From Hormiphora californensis (Eukaryota > Ctenophora > Tentaculata > Cydippida > Pleurobrachiidae): a DNA stretch of 64,000 nucleotides. The translations under genes were made by a program, and so were the position numbers. Positions 15,249-64,000 of the stretch are shown in pieces. The first letter of the stretch is position 1. Every line of letters starts with the position of its first letter. The DNA is taken from contig CM035351.1 of the NCBI GenBank assembly GCA_020137815.1, positions 9,065,100 through 9,129,099 of the forward strand, read 5' to 3'. Below the pieces are notes generated by a model, which saw only the letters and a list, made by a program, of their open reading frames with translations, was not told the origin of the DNA and did not search any database.

Positions 15249-15745
15249 CTGGCACGCTATTTGTTAACTACCACAGTACAACTATCTCTGAACATAGACA
15301 TGCAACTTGCAAGGGTACCCAAGTGAAAACTTCAAACTACCCCTGTCTACCAACTGAATAGCGATACGAAAATTAAATTAAATTTGACAACCGAGCCGGG
15401 ACTGAGACCTAACGATCAGATCACGCAGCCGAACGATTTAATTGTAGAAATGCAAAATATGGATCACATGACCTTATTCTCACGAAATAGTTAAATGATA
15501 AATCGGTATCTCTAGACTAGACGGTAACCTAATAACTAGCGAGAGGAAATACCATGGGACTCCTAGGATAGGAGCAACTGATGATTGAAATAAGTTGGCG
15601 CAACTGCTGATAACTTTTAATGACCTGGAAGATCTGGAGCGGTCAATGTCATCAGGAGGCCCTTAGTGATCTGAGCAGAAAATGGAAATAATGAGCTGTT
15701 AAATACCCGGGCTGGTCCTCACCATGCATATAATCCACATAGCTC

Positions 15746-15952
<207 letters not shown>

Positions 15953-17158
15953 GGCAGGACATGGGCTGATTGTATGCAGCTGTCGACCATCTCTTTCTTA
16001 ATGACACGCGTGTCCCGTGATGTGCTGTTTGTGTCAATCGAACTGGTGATGAGGGCGTGGGGGATGTGACAGCTTAAATGCACATCTGCTGCTGCTCCAG
16101 GCCTTCTCTCTCTGCTCCAGGCCCCCCAACCTTGGGGTAAAGAGCAGGCACAGAAATGGGGAGGAGAGAGAGAGAGAGAGAAAGGTTAAATGGCATGCCC
16201 ATTAGGCGCAAACCAACCTCTGTCTCGTGCTGTCAAATGCTGATCGAATTGTAAACCCGTTATCATTTGACAAGGTGGGGCAAGGGAGAGATAGGGCGAT
16301 AGAATGGGAAGGGAGAGACACAACCATATATTCTTCAAATGTTAATCCTTTAGTCGCGACTCAAGTTTTTACCGGCAGCATTTTTGTAGAGACAGTGCAA
16401 AATTGTCTGGTGGCACCGCAGCCTGTCTGTTGGCACCGCAGCCTCGTTTTGATCAACGACAGTGCACTCAGATGTTTTTGGGTGGTGGATGATTCTCTCA
16501 TCCCCTACTCAACAACTTCTCCAGCGCCAGGCATAATGACAACAGACAGAACAGGGATATAAGAGACTTTAACAGACAGACATTGGTTCGTGGTGTAGAA
16601 CGTCAAGCTACAAGATGTCTCTCCAGATGAAAAGGAAGGGAGGTCAATAGAGGTATTATAGTAGCTTGACGATGGGTACAAAGTTCCAAAGAATCGAGTT
16701 GAAGTTGTGTAAGTTAAAAAGTAAAAAAAAAAACATTACAAAGAATAAAGTTAATCAAGTAATCAACTCTCTCAGTTTGAACTCGTTTGAGTGAAAAAGA
16801 AGTCGAAATTAATCGTGTATTAATATGAATAATAATAATGCTTTCTCCCCTAATCATAATGCAATGACAAATTTACAAGGTCTTTCAACAACGTCTCTTA
16901 TTAAGTGTCTAAAACTATTGAGTTCCAAATGTACCCGACGGGCCGGGTACTAAAGAATACCCGATACAATCTTTATAATAATCAGCTGATAAATGAACAC
17001 CCTCTCAGAAACAATCATTATGACAAAACAACGCTTCTTTCTTCGTATTAAACAATATCAATTCTCAACAACTATATTATTAGTGTGAGCCAAAACAAAT
17101 CTCTAATTTTCTGAAAAATAATAACCCCTGCCAGTCCTGAGCTGCCCAACTATAAGTC

Positions 17159-38408
<21,250 letters not shown>

Positions 38409-39398
38409 AGTGTTAGGGCCGCTAGGAGGGATGACAACTCAGCTACATATCCAAAACGACATGGTACCTGCTCGGGATATTTCGGGATAATTCGTCCTGT
38501 AGAGCTGATATGATCAACAGTTTGGATTGCTAGCAAAACTAGAATGTTTAAACCCCAGGGAAGGCAGTCAGATTGTAGATGGTTTTGTGCTGCATAAATC
38601 AGAAATAAACAGCAATAAAACTAAGACGCCATGTCCGAACAGGAGTAGAATAATACTAATCAATAATTGATTCAGTACCGTTATATCGTTGTTTATCTGT
38701 TAAGGAGTATATATTATAGGTTTACAAGTTTACAAATAAAGTTTATATTGTGTTACACAACAGATCTTCCCTTTATGGGTCCAACTAAATAAGAATTAAA
38801 AACAAATTTATCTCTCAAGTCTCAGTTCTTACACTACAAAGTGAAACTCTTTACCACGACGGGTACCGGCTCGATTATTCGAAAGCAGAAACACAAATGT
38901 CAAGCGAGTTCTCAAATAGCTAACAATCTCGCTTGGCCGAGGCTGCAGTCCCCTGTATCAGGTGGTCGTCAAACACGTGTACCAGGGGATTGCGAAGCAG
39001 TCCAACAACTTTTTTCACCACGTACGTTATGGGGGTGCGTGCATGAGAGGGCTGCAGTGCATTCCAAGGGGCAAATCTGGGTGCCTTCCATTGCTAACAA
39101 TTCATCGATTTTGGCGGTCGACACGAATTAGGGATGTTGTTTGGGCCGGGTTAGGGTTTTGTTTAGGGTTATCGGTTAGTGCTATCGATTCTCTACCAGA
39201 TACCGTTTAGTTTACTCAAATCGGCCATGTGGTTAAGTTTAAAGTTTAAGTTTAATCACTATTTATCACAAAGTCAATATAAAAATATTGAAACCTTCTC
39301 CCGCTCTTACACCAAACATATTTAATATAACTACAACATAGATATAAAAAATAAGCGTGGCTATAGCCGTTTGAAAAAAGTCGGTCTTGAAAATAAAA

Positions 39399-39438
39399 GT
39401 GGACTCTTTTTGCTAGCGCGCTAACAAAAAGAGTCCAC
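39399..39438. repeat. 40-bp near-perfect palindrome
   Basis: GTGGACTCTTTTTG and its exact complement flank a central TAGCGCGCTA, itself a palindrome. It lies in AT-rich intergenic DNA with several GCGCGC stretches. Confidence 0.85.
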
Positions 39439-40149
39439 ACCTGTAAACAGGCCCCAAGGCACCCATGACCCAGATTACAATCGCGCCCCATTCCAAGCTG
39501 GGCCGCGGCCGAGCGGCGAGCTGGAAATTTTAATTTTTTTGTCAGACACAAAATAAAATAAAATAAAAAGGATGCGCTCATATCAGCAATAACGCGCGCA
39601 GCAATAACGCGCAAAAACATTACGCGCACTAACTTTCTAAACCTTATATTACCACTTGGTAAGTAATGAAGGGCGTAAAGTTAAACATTACTGTTACAGC
39701 CAGTTTTTGGGTAGACAATGATATCCAAAAATGACTTTCAATTGACTTTAAATTAATTTAATTCAATTAATTAGACTTAACTAACAAGACTTAACTAACA
39801 AAGTTAACAAAGTAAACGCGCGTTAATTCTTTGCGCGTTAGTAATGCGCGCATCCTCCTAGCTTTTTTCACAGTTCAGATTTTTCAAAATGCTTTTTTAC
39901 TTTTTTACTTTTCAGATTATTTTCATGCGATAGCCGAGACTCGACTGAGACAGCTTGGGTGCTATAACACAAGCAAATCCATGTTAATTGTTTACTCTTG
40001 ATATGAGAAATATTTTTTGTTTCGTTTTTGTCAAACATCTAATGTCCATTTTTTTTTCAACTGTTCATCCGCTTCTACCAGAATCATCGTCTCGGAAAGC
40101 GTGCGGAGGTGCCAACATGCCCAACCCAATCATCGGTAGCTACGAAGTT

Positions 40150-40430
40150 TCAAAATTCCTTTGCTTCTAGAGCGACCCGACTGTGGAATACCCTCCCAAG
40201 TGATGTGAATTCAGCAAAAGACCTAGCTGGGTTCAAAATACTTCTTGGGGAATGGTTGAAGAGGATGCCGGATCGTCCACCGGTGCCTGGATATACCAGA
40301 CAGAATAACAACTCAATTCTGGACTGGATACCACTGGTATCCAGGGAGGGGGAGGCTCTGTGAGGAACTGACACCTGTACAACATCTGTACGAAGAACAT
40401 TACAAGATTACAAGATTACAAGATCACCCC
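40150..40430 (+). pseudogene. 3' remnant of a non-LTR retrotransposon
   Basis: The translated piece SFASRATRLWNTLPSDVNSA followed by DLAGFKILLGEWL matches the C-terminal motif shared by many LINE reverse transcriptases (SxxxRxxxxWNxLPxxVxxAxxxxxFKxxL). The frame upstream is broken. The stretch ends in repeats of ATTACAAG near 40399-40424, as many LINE 3' tails end in short tandem repeats. No intact polymerase core is present. Confidence 0.6.
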
Positions 40431-42848
40431 CCAAAGTCGTGCGCGGAATTGTTTTGCGCGTTTATCACATGTTAACGTGTAGCGCGCAGCGTAAATTAAA
40501 ATATCGCACGCGCACGAGTTGAGGGGTGAACAGTTGAATAAAAATGGACTTTATCATTTACTGGACCTCCATTTACCGAAATATCCGGACGGCTACGGGC
40601 TAGATTCTCTAATCTCTAATATCCCCGACATTGCAATTGGAAATAAATATTTCACTTCTATTAACTGTTGTTGTTGTTGTTGTATGCGCCTCCGCTTCCA
40701 ATCCTCTACTTGTGATTTTATCCCGTCCGGCAGCCAGTTCCTCACGCCCGAGAAGGACGGAGCTCAGGTTCCAGAGTTTCCTCTTTCCCCCGGGAGAGTT
40801 TTCTTCCTCCGTCTTATGTCCATGGTTTTGGAGATAAGGGTGGAATCGTCTCCCATAACTATCTTAACAGGTCCCATGAAGAGGACCGCACCAGCACTGT
40901 TTTCACATTGTGCCAGTCTCGGATATCTCCAGCGACCCTTGGTGAGTGGCATCTCAGCATTGATCGCTCTAGATGTGGCCTTGGCTAGGACAATTCGGAC
41001 GCTCCATTGACTATGGCACCTTTGTAGATTTTGCGCTGCCAACCTCTGATTTGTAATCAGTACTCCATGTGGGTTCATGGAACATCACTTTTTGTTCGTG
41101 ATGCAGATGCAGCGTCCGGCCGTTCATGGGGTAGTTAGGGCAGGTTCCTTCCCAATTAACGGAACTCTGGCGTGTGAAATGTTTAGTGGGTTAGGTATCT
41201 ATGTGCGTCACTCATAGAAATTTGTTTTGTAGCATGGGATAGTGGTTTGTTCTGTTTGTTGATCAGGTTTTTGTGGAGGCTTGTTTGTTGGTAGAGAGTG
41301 ATGATGTTGGTTTGTTACCTTCATCGTTTGGGGGGTAATCGCCATTTGGGAATCTCCTACGCTTCTCATGGACTTTTGAAGAAGCGTAGGTAGTAGCGAG
41401 GCTACTGGTTAGTGTAGTTTCTCCCTGTTGGGCTACGGAAACACCCCTTGAGTTTATCTCAACCTCGGCGTGGGAATTTTGCCGAGAGTCGGTGGTAGCT
41501 AACCAGTTATGACCTAGCTTGTTAGACCTTTTATACCTGTCCAGAGGCTAGGTGGACAGAAGGTAGAGGGGGGCCAGTTGAGATTAGACCTCCTCCAGCC
41601 TGGACTTTTGCTGGAGGACGGGTTTTGGCCGGTATTTAGCCATCTACTTTGGCCCAGTGCACAAGGCTGGGGAGATGGTGTAATACCGGCCGGGGGGTAT
41701 CTCTATTCAGAGAGAGATGAGTCATGAGCGGATTAGAGAAAGGAAGAGAGAAAAACACACCACCCAAGGAGGGCAGCTCTGTTTCCTTGGAGTGGTATGT
41801 GAGATGCTCCAGGCAGTTCAAGAGCTTCATGGTTTACCCCGGGGTATGCCGGGTCACCCCTGAAGATTCCCTGCCTGGTCTGTAGGACACTATTGCTATC
41901 TAAAAAAAAATAGACATTAGCCGCGGCCTGCATCTCAAGGGCGTGGGAAGGAATCTCACCCTCCATTCTCTCTATTCTATTAACTGTGCACTTGGATAGA
42001 TGTTTAGATATTCTTAGATGTTAAGTTCTAATGTTAAAAAACATCTTCATGCGGCAATAACCGAGCCCCGATGGGCAGTGCAGTGTGCACCGCCCTGGGC
42101 ACTGTGCAACTCCGTATTGATTACCTGATTTCAGCTCCCCCGAAGCGGCGGATTTTATATGACTGTGACAGATGTATTCTCATCTTACTTTTCGGAACAG
42201 CCGCTATTTCACCGTCACAACTCATTATATTCACAGATTTTCCTAATACCCTTATCAGTCGTTCCCACTTCTTGGTTCAATAAAGTTACAAAAACGAGTT
42301 GACATTTTTAATCGAGTTAATAATGCCTTGTTCAACTAAACACCAAGAATTCGATTCGTTCTCTGCCGACGACAGTAAATGTTCTCCCATCGGATCACAT
42401 TACCGCTGCCACCATATCATGTTCTTCTCTCTGCACATTATCGACACACGGCACTCCTTCTTCCCCAAGTAGCGAAAGGAGAGGTAATAATCTCTATGCG
42501 AGCCATTAGTCTTAGTATAATTATAATTCAGGAGGTTCATCTATTTGTTAAGTCTAGTTTGGGTGTCTCAACGATATTCATTTATTGCATTTATTCTCTG
42601 TTTGTACCTAGTTCACTACTGTTTAAATTCAATTCTCCATTAAATAGTTTGCAGGCTGTTATGCCGTCCTCTTTATTATCAAAATGTGTTGACATACTGT
42701 TTCTCTCTTTCTGTTTTTATTTGTTAAAAGCAGGCCGCAAGCAGTCATGGGTGAGAGTAAGGGCCGTCGTGAGATTATTCTTTTTTTTTGTGAGAATGTT
42801 TTGATTTCTTGGAAACTAACCGCCACACTACACACTAGGAATTGTCCC

Positions 42849-57453
<14,605 letters not shown>

Positions 57454-57589
57454 GTAAGAGCCATCTTTAACCGCTATATATAGCATATATATATAGGTAA
57501 AGTTGGGATTAGGCTGGCTAGGTCAACCAGGCTCAGACTGCCTAAAATACCTGGGTATGTTCGTTTTATAGTGTATCGTCATCTGCCTC

Positions 57590-60500
57590 ACGCTGTTCCC
57601 CTCATCGCGAATCATTCACTCTTTCCGTTTCCTTAGATGGTCTCTCTCTAGCTCTCGTCTCTCGTAGCGCTCCATCTAAGCAAACGATATCTCTCATATC
57701 CTCTCCTTTCTCGACATATTGTCTATAGTGATGTCTCTCTCCTCTCTCCTCTCAATCATCCAGTCTCCTCTCTCCTCTCCCTCTTCCATCTCTCATCTTT
57801 CCCGCCCCTTCTTCTCGCGTCTCTCCCCCTCTTTCTCCTCGCTCCCTCATCCATCATCCTCCTCTCTCTCGTTCTCCTCCACCCTCAACCTCTCTCTCTC
57901 TCGTCTCTCGTGTCCTCTCTCGGATCTCTCGTCTCCATCGGAGCATGACGTCGTGATCCTTCCTCACCCCCCCCCCCCCCTTCTCAAGCGATTCCCTATG
58001 TAGTCCTCTCTCTCCACCCCATCGTCCACCACGTTCATCCGTCGTCGATGCGAGCATCTGTCTCATCTACGGCGTCCCCCCCTGTCCTCTCCCTCCCTCA
58101 CCTCCAAGGTCTCGCATCTCACCTTTTTGGGGGTTTATTCTTCTCGACCCTTCTTCCTTCCTCTCGCTCTGTTTTATCCTCCCCTCTCACTCTCCTCTCT
58201 GATTCCTCTCTCATCTCAAGTCCCCTCTCCTCGTCTCTCTTCTCTCTCTCGTCTTTCTCTCTGCGTTCTCTGTATCGTCTCTCCTCTTCCTCGTCCGTTT
58301 CCTCTCCTTTAAAAACCTCTTCCCCTCTAATCTCCTCTCTCCTTCAGGTCTCCATCACTCCGGTGCCCCTACTCCCACCCACACATCCTATCTCATCTCT
58401 CCGTCCTCATTTCACCCTCTCATCAACTGCTCCACTCCCCTCCTCTCGGTTCTCTCTCTTCTCGATCCCATCAACTCTCCTAGTGACTCATCTCAGATCG
58501 TCTCTTCTCCCACTCTCAACCCAGTCCCCAGCATCCAATCGTGATCTTCTCTCTCCCAACGTTCTCACCCCCCCCTCCCCCCCCCCCCCCCTCTTCCTCA
58601 CCTCATCTAACCCCGATGCTCTCTCTCTATCTCCATTCTCTCTATCCAGATCGTCTCGTAGCGCCAGTCGTATTCGGTAGGACCCTCCTCCCCGTCTCTA
58701 CCCCTCGTCTCCCAACGTCCGGTCTCCTCCAACCCTCAGTCGAGGACTCGTGCCCTCTCCAATCACAGCGTATCGAGCACTCTCCTCTCACATCCTCCTT
58801 CCCCAACCGTCGGGTAACCAGTTCAGCGGTCGTCGACACTAGTCCATAAACCTCAGGGCCTCTCGCTCATCGAAAAAGGATAATCACGTACCCTCTCACC
58901 TCGTCCACCAACCTCAGGATCTCCTACTCGGTCTTCCGAGTCGTTCAATTTCCTCTCATCGACTCCTCTATCGAACAGCTCTAGTCGTGCTACCTCCCAT
59001 CGCGAAGCGTCTGCTCAAGTCACTTCTCCCTTCTGCTCTCTATATCTCGCATAGCGAGACCTCTTAGATCTACGACTCGCGACTCTCTCTCTCTCTTGAT
59101 TCTCGGCAGCCCCTCCGGATCTCCTCCTCCTATCCTTCCTTCGAATTGTGAAATCCTTCCTAATCTCATCCAATCTCTCAGGGCTCCGTTTCTCAAGTCT
59201 CCTCTCTCGTCGTCCTCTCCTCCCGTTCCAACAAAAGTCTATCTCACATCTCCATCTCCCCTCACTTTCCGAATCAGGCTACCCCCCTCTAGACTCTCTA
59301 TCCAAACGCACTCGTCTCGCTCAGCCAAACGTAGCTCCTCCAGTCTCGTTCTCCAGGTCCTCATCTTCAGTCTTCTTCTCGTACAGCTCACTTCGTCCTC
59401 CAAAATACTCTCGCGTATCATCTCTCATCGGCCTCGTCCTGATCTTTTCAGGGGCTTCAACTCCTCTAAACTCATCAGCGGTCACGTCGTCGTTGTTCTC
59501 TTCGGACATCCCGCCTCTCTTCAGCTCCATACTATCCCAATATCATCTCTCGATCCTCTCTCCGCCTCTCTCTCTCAAGTCGTACTCTCCATTCTCTCTC
59601 TGTCTCTTCAAACGCCTCGACCTCAATACTCATCCTCTCTTCCACAACTCTCTCCTCCCTCTCTCACTCGCATTCTCGCCTCTAGCTCCTCCTCTCATAT
59701 CAAAGTTTCGCTCCCACCCTTCCTCACCTCCGCCCCCCCCCCTCTCTATGCTCGGTCGCTCCCATTCTCCCCTCTCCGCACCACTGGTCGTTAGCTCTCT
59801 CTCGCGGAGTTAAACTCCAAGGTCTCCTTCTCTCCCTAAAATCTCTGTTCATCGTCTTCTCTCCCCCTCGTGGCTCGGGCCTCCTCTTCTCTCTCAATTC
59901 GCGCAGAAATCTCTCGCGGAAGTCATGTAACTTCTGTGCTGAACCCCTCGTTTCCACTCTCCTCCCTCTTCAGTCATACTTCTCATCCTCTCTCTCATCC
60001 CCTCAATCTCCCATCCTCCCCCCACCCTCCCCCCTCCCCCTTTTTCCCCCCCCCACACCGTCTCCTCATTCAGATTCAGCACCTCTCTCCTCTGTCTCCT
60101 CCGTCATCATACTGACCGGATACTTCTCGTCTAACCCGCCTCAGGGTCGGATCCAAACCCCGCCTCTCTCACTCGTTTCGGCTCTCTCGTCTCTCAGACT
60201 CTTCCACTCCTATCATACGAGTCCTCTCATCCCGCTCGCTCCCTCCCATAATTCGCGTCAGACTCCCAGACATCAATCCTCTCGTCCCTGTTCACTCTCT
60301 AACTCATTCTCGGCGTTCCCTCCTCCCCAGTTCGGCTGGGGCGAAAGATCTCGTTCTGTCATTCCCTCTCAGCTCATCAGTACCGGTCGTCACGTCCACT
60401 GCTGGCTTCTCGGATGTCGTGGCTCTCTTCATCTCCATCCTCTCCCTCAAGATCCAATACCTCTCTTCACGTCAACCCCAGCAGTTGTTTGACTCCTCCT

Positions 60501-63500
60501 CATTCCCTCCTTGACCCGGCTCCTCATCTCACATGTCCTCATTCAGCTCTATCTCGTCCTATTGGCTCCTCTCACGCGGTCCACCACCCTCTCCCTTGCT
60601 CTCTCTAGAGTTGTCCTCCCTCCGCTCATCGCCTCTCCCTCGTACTCTTCAACTCGCTCTCTATCACGTCGTCGAAGTCCGTCGTCAGTCTTCCACTCTC
60701 CTCAACGCTCATCTCCATGCAGGTACTATAGTCCTCCAGGCCTCCTCCCCCTCTCTCTCTCTCGTCTCTCATTTCTCACCTTACTCCCGTCGTTCCCTAA
60801 CTCCTCTCATTCTCTCCCCATCCCAGCGTCTCGATCACCTTCTTCGCTCTCCGTGTCATCCCCTCGGCGTCTCTCCCCCCCGATTCTTCTCCTCTGCTCC
60901 ATTCTTTTCCCTAACTCAACACATGCTAACTCCTCTCTCTAGTATTCCTCGTCCTCGACTCTCGGCGTCTTCTCTCTCAGCTTCTCCCTCCTGTCGTGTC
61001 CTCATCTACTTCTCACCCGTTCAGGGCTTCCTCGCAAGCTCGCCTTATCTTTTCGCTCCTCTCATTCCCCCCCCCTTATCGGATCAGTACACCTCTCTCC
61101 CACTCTCCTCGCGAATACCACTCTCATCTTCACCTGCTAACTCGATCTTACTCACTCTCTCCAACGAAACTGCTATCGTGGCTCCTCCATACTCTACCCT
61201 CTCATCATGGCTCTCTCGTACCATTTCCCTCCACTCTTCTCTCTCGCACAAATCTTTCTCCAGCTCCTGGCTCCTATCGCCTCTGCTCCTCTCTAGCCTT
61301 CGTCTCTTCATTCAAAGTCCTCTTCCCAGTCGAATTCTCGTAGATCTGATATAACAATAGACAGCTTCATCACTCTCTCCCTTCTCTCGTCGCGAGCAGA
61401 TTCTCTCACCGCGAAGCTGCCCACGTCCATCCCCCTCGTCGACTCTTTCACGAAACATTTCATGCTCCGGTTATTCTTACATTATTGGTGCCTCCTTCAA
61501 GTGGGGTTCCTCGTACGTCCTCTCCTCTCTCTCACTCCTCGTCCTCTTCTCTCTCTCCTTCCTTATCTCCTTCACTCTTCTTCTCCCTCGCTCGTCAGCT
61601 CGTACCGCCACCTACTCTCCAATCTCTACGTCTCCTCGTCGCCTCTCTCTTAATTACCACATCGCTGTCCATCTATTCTGCACTCTTCGCTCAATTCTTC
61701 TCACGTCTAAGACTTCTTCTCCCGACCACTCTCCCATTCTGTCACCCTACGATCACGTACATCAACCTCTATCCTGGCTCTTGTTTACTCGCATCGCAGT
61801 ATCCCGGTCTCCCTGTATTCACCCCTACCTCACCCCGTTCGCTTCGAATCTTCTCCGAGTTCACAATCGTCTCTCTCTTCCTGTCTCAAACCGTCCACTC
61901 TCAATCCGTCCTCGCCTCTTCTGCATGTCGCTCTCACCTATTCCTCGGTTTGCCTTCGGTCGTCTTCCACCTCTCCATTACCTCGGGGTCCGTGCAACTC
62001 TCATCTAAGTCATCACTCCTCTCTCAATCTCTCCGCTCAGACACCTGCTCAGTCAATCATTTCTCTCTCTCCTCTCGCGACCTTACCAGACTTGTTATTC
62101 TATACTTCTGCTGCGTGCGATCTCTCCTTCCTACTCTCGACCGGCTACTCGTCGTAACTAATGGGAGCCACTAACTTCCCCGTCTCCGAAGATGAAATAG
62201 TTACTTCTCGGCCGGAAAGCCGTCCTCAGAATCACCATCTTCCACGGCGCCCTCTCTTACCATCCCCTCCCTTCGTCACACTTGTTGTTCTCATAGTCTC
62301 GTCATCCGATCGTCCTCAGTCATCCGTGTACCCAGATAAATCTCGAATTTTCTAACTGTTTTAATCATAAACTCCCAAATCTGCTATTCTCGAAATCTCG
62401 GAATCACAGTGCAAAAAGTACTCGTCCCATCTCTCCATCTCAGTCACTCAATACTCACACTGCTCCTCCTTTACTCAGCCCCTCGTTCCTCTCTCATTCC
62501 CCTCTCTCCTCGTATCTACAGTCTTGGCATCTCCCTTCCCTCGGTCCCTCTCCATCTCATCTATCTCTCTCATCCCCCCCGCGTTTGAACAATCCGTAGT
62601 CTCTCGCTCCTCCTCATCTCTCCTCTAACCCTCTCTTCCAAACCCTCCAATATCACACTTCCACATTCTCCCTCTCTCGCCCTTCAGCCTCGTTTTCTCC
62701 ATGCGCTTTGTCTCTATCCTTCTTCAATCTGCTTCTAATATGTTTCTGTCTTTTCCTCTTCTTGGGAGTTCGTATTCTCTTTCTTCTTCCTCCTTTCTTC
62801 TTCTTCTTCCTTTTCTCAGGTCTATCTATATGTTTCCTGTTTCTTCTTCCACATTTTTCCTAGTTCTTTTCTCCATCTTTTTTTTTTTTTTTTGTTTTTT
62901 TTTTTTTTCTATTCTATCCTCGTTCTTCGAGTCATATGTTTTCTTATCTTTCTTTCTTCATTTTCTCTCGCATGATTTCGACGTTCCTTTGTTTCTCCCG
63001 TTTTCTTTCTGTTTTCACTTCCTCTTCTCCCCCGTCACTTTCCTTCTAATGTTTCCTCCTCGTCTATCTGCTTTATATTTTTTTCTTCTCGGTTTCTTTT
63101 CTCTCTCCATTCCCTCGTCTTTCCTTCTTCTCATACAGTCCCGGTGTCGAGTTGTTCCGTTCCGATCTCTCTTCATCATTCTCATTCTCACTCTTTCCTC
63201 CTCCCATCATCATCTCTTTTCCTGTCCTTTCTCTCGATCCCAATCACCCAAGTACTCCACCAGTTTCCTATCTCACAGGCCCTCTAACACCTCGTCTAGT
63301 CATCATTCTCCTTCTTTCTAGTTTCTCTCTTGTCTCTCTCCTCCCTCGTCTTGAACGGTCCCTCCTTTCTTCCTCTCCACCTCCTCCGTGTTGTGTTCTC
63401 CTCTCCTCCTCTCAGTTCTCACTTCCTTCTCTCCGAATTGGTCTCTATGTCTGCCCTATCAAACGCCTCTAACGTCGCCACCATTTTCACTCTTTCTTTC

Positions 63501-64000
63501 TTCTCAATTTCGGCTACCTTCGTCTTCTGCCTTCAGAAGTCTTTCTCCTCATCTGTGCGTCTTGTCATCCCTCCATCTAAATGTGCACGTGACGGCCTCG
63601 ACGTACCAGTCTTTCATTCATCCCTCCCTCTTCCGGTGCCTAGATCACTTCATCTCACTCATTCTCTCTAGAATTCTCAATTTCACTTCGTTTCTTCTCC
63701 ATCTCTTCTCGTTCGCTATCATCTACCGTTCGTGTATCGATCGCGTGTCTTGATTCGCTCCTCCTCATCTCTCGTCCCTAAACTCCTAGTCTCGGACTTT
63801 CATGTTTCCCCCTTTCCCCCTTTACCCCTCCCCCTTTCTCCCCCCCTTTTTTTCTTTTCCCCCCCTTTTCCCCCCCTTTTTTTTTCCCCCCTCCCCCCCC
63901 CCCCCCCTTTTTTCCCTCCCTTCCCTCCCCCCTTTCTCCCTTCCCCCCCCCCCTTTTTCCCCTTTTTCCCCCTCCCCTTTTCCCCCCCCCCCCCCCCCCC
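57590..64000. repeat. 6.4 kb polypyrimidine (C/T) tract
   Basis: The plus strand is overwhelmingly C and T in irregular CTCTC, CCTC and TTCT patterns, with scattered A and G. It passes into T-rich (62700-63200) and finally pure homopolymer runs (63790-64000). Ser, Leu and Pro-rich frames result from composition. The remainder of the second semaphorin should lie here or beyond and is not readable. It is either a genuine giant satellite or a consensus of failed reads through one. Confidence 0.8.

Larger units (their letters stand above)
38409..42848. other. intergenic region between two divergent semaphorins
   Basis: 4.4 kb between the start codons at 38408 (minus) and 42849 (plus), presumably holding both promoters. 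It also contains a 40-bp palindrome (39399-39438) and a LINE 3' remnant (40150-40430). No convincing TATA or initiator could be fixed. Other open frames (for example 40519-41010 plus) show no recognisable domain. Confidence 0.5.

Noticed and set aside
16227-16562. 111-residue plus-strand frame
   Set aside because: No signal, domain, splice context or composition distinguishing it from chance.
39148-39180. Telomere-like TTAGGG words
   Set aside because: Only two or three irregular GGTTAGGG-like words occur, too few for an interstitial telomere array.
40519-41078. Overlapping frames of 163 (plus) and 104 (minus) residues
   Set aside because: Neither shows a recognisable domain; they overlap and may be decayed transposon sequence near the LINE remnant.
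57719-63753. Many Ser/Leu/Pro-rich frames up to 273 residues
   Set aside because: A C/T-only strand encodes few stop codons, so long frames arise by composition alone. They overlap each other in different frames.

Overview
The window is animal nuclear DNA. The genes have short GT-AG introns (about 65-110 nt up to several kb), and the products are metazoan cell-surface proteins: semaphorins with sema, PSI and Ig domains, a calcium-channel alpha2/delta-type protein, a GPCR and lysosomal-type sulfatases. The divergent sequences, compact introns and many GA/CT satellites make an early-branching animal, perhaps a sponge, my best guess. Nothing in the window proves the phylum. All exon models below were built by eye from splice sites, codon phase and family motifs; no search was run.

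Layout. At 1-3 kb there are two tandem arylsulfatase genes on the minus strand, the left one cut by the window edge. They appear to lie antisense in consecutive introns of a plus-strand alpha2/delta-like gene (exons at about 1.0, 3.1 and 4.9-7.3 kb). A 1.4 kb fold-back transposon fills the 3.3-4.7 kb intron. At 7.6-9.6 kb a five-exon minus-strand GPCR-like gene ends after transmembrane helix 5. At 11.4-12.0 kb is a three-exon minus-strand gene for a 76-residue secreted precursor: signal peptide, acidic propeptide, Lys-Arg site and a 31-residue four-cysteine peptide. I recognise no family for it, and it is the best candidate here for something undescribed. About 12-17 kb is non-coding with hairpins and satellites.

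At 17.2-38.4 kb a large minus-strand transmembrane semaphorin can be followed through 23 phase-compatible exons: signal peptide, sema, PSI, two Ig domains, one membrane helix and a proline-rich tail. One break in the chain coincides with a degraded stretch of consensus. A second, divergent semaphorin starts head-to-head at 42.8 kb on the plus strand, with later sema-domain exons at 53.3-57.5 kb. In the large intron of that gene, on the opposite strand at 52.5-53.0 kb, sits a three-exon gene for an 80-residue single zinc-finger protein. A LINE 3' remnant lies between the two semaphorins.

Sequence quality is uneven. About 23.8-25.3, 33.0-35.4, 49.6-52.4, 53.5-55.5 and 63.8-64.0 kb decay into homopolymer-rich text, and 57.6-63.8 kb is a six-kilobase C/T-only-like tract. 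These look like read or consensus failure in GA/CT-rich DNA and probably explain missing exons. Several single-base frame changes in otherwise convincing exons are most simply consensus errors, though pseudogenisation is not excluded.
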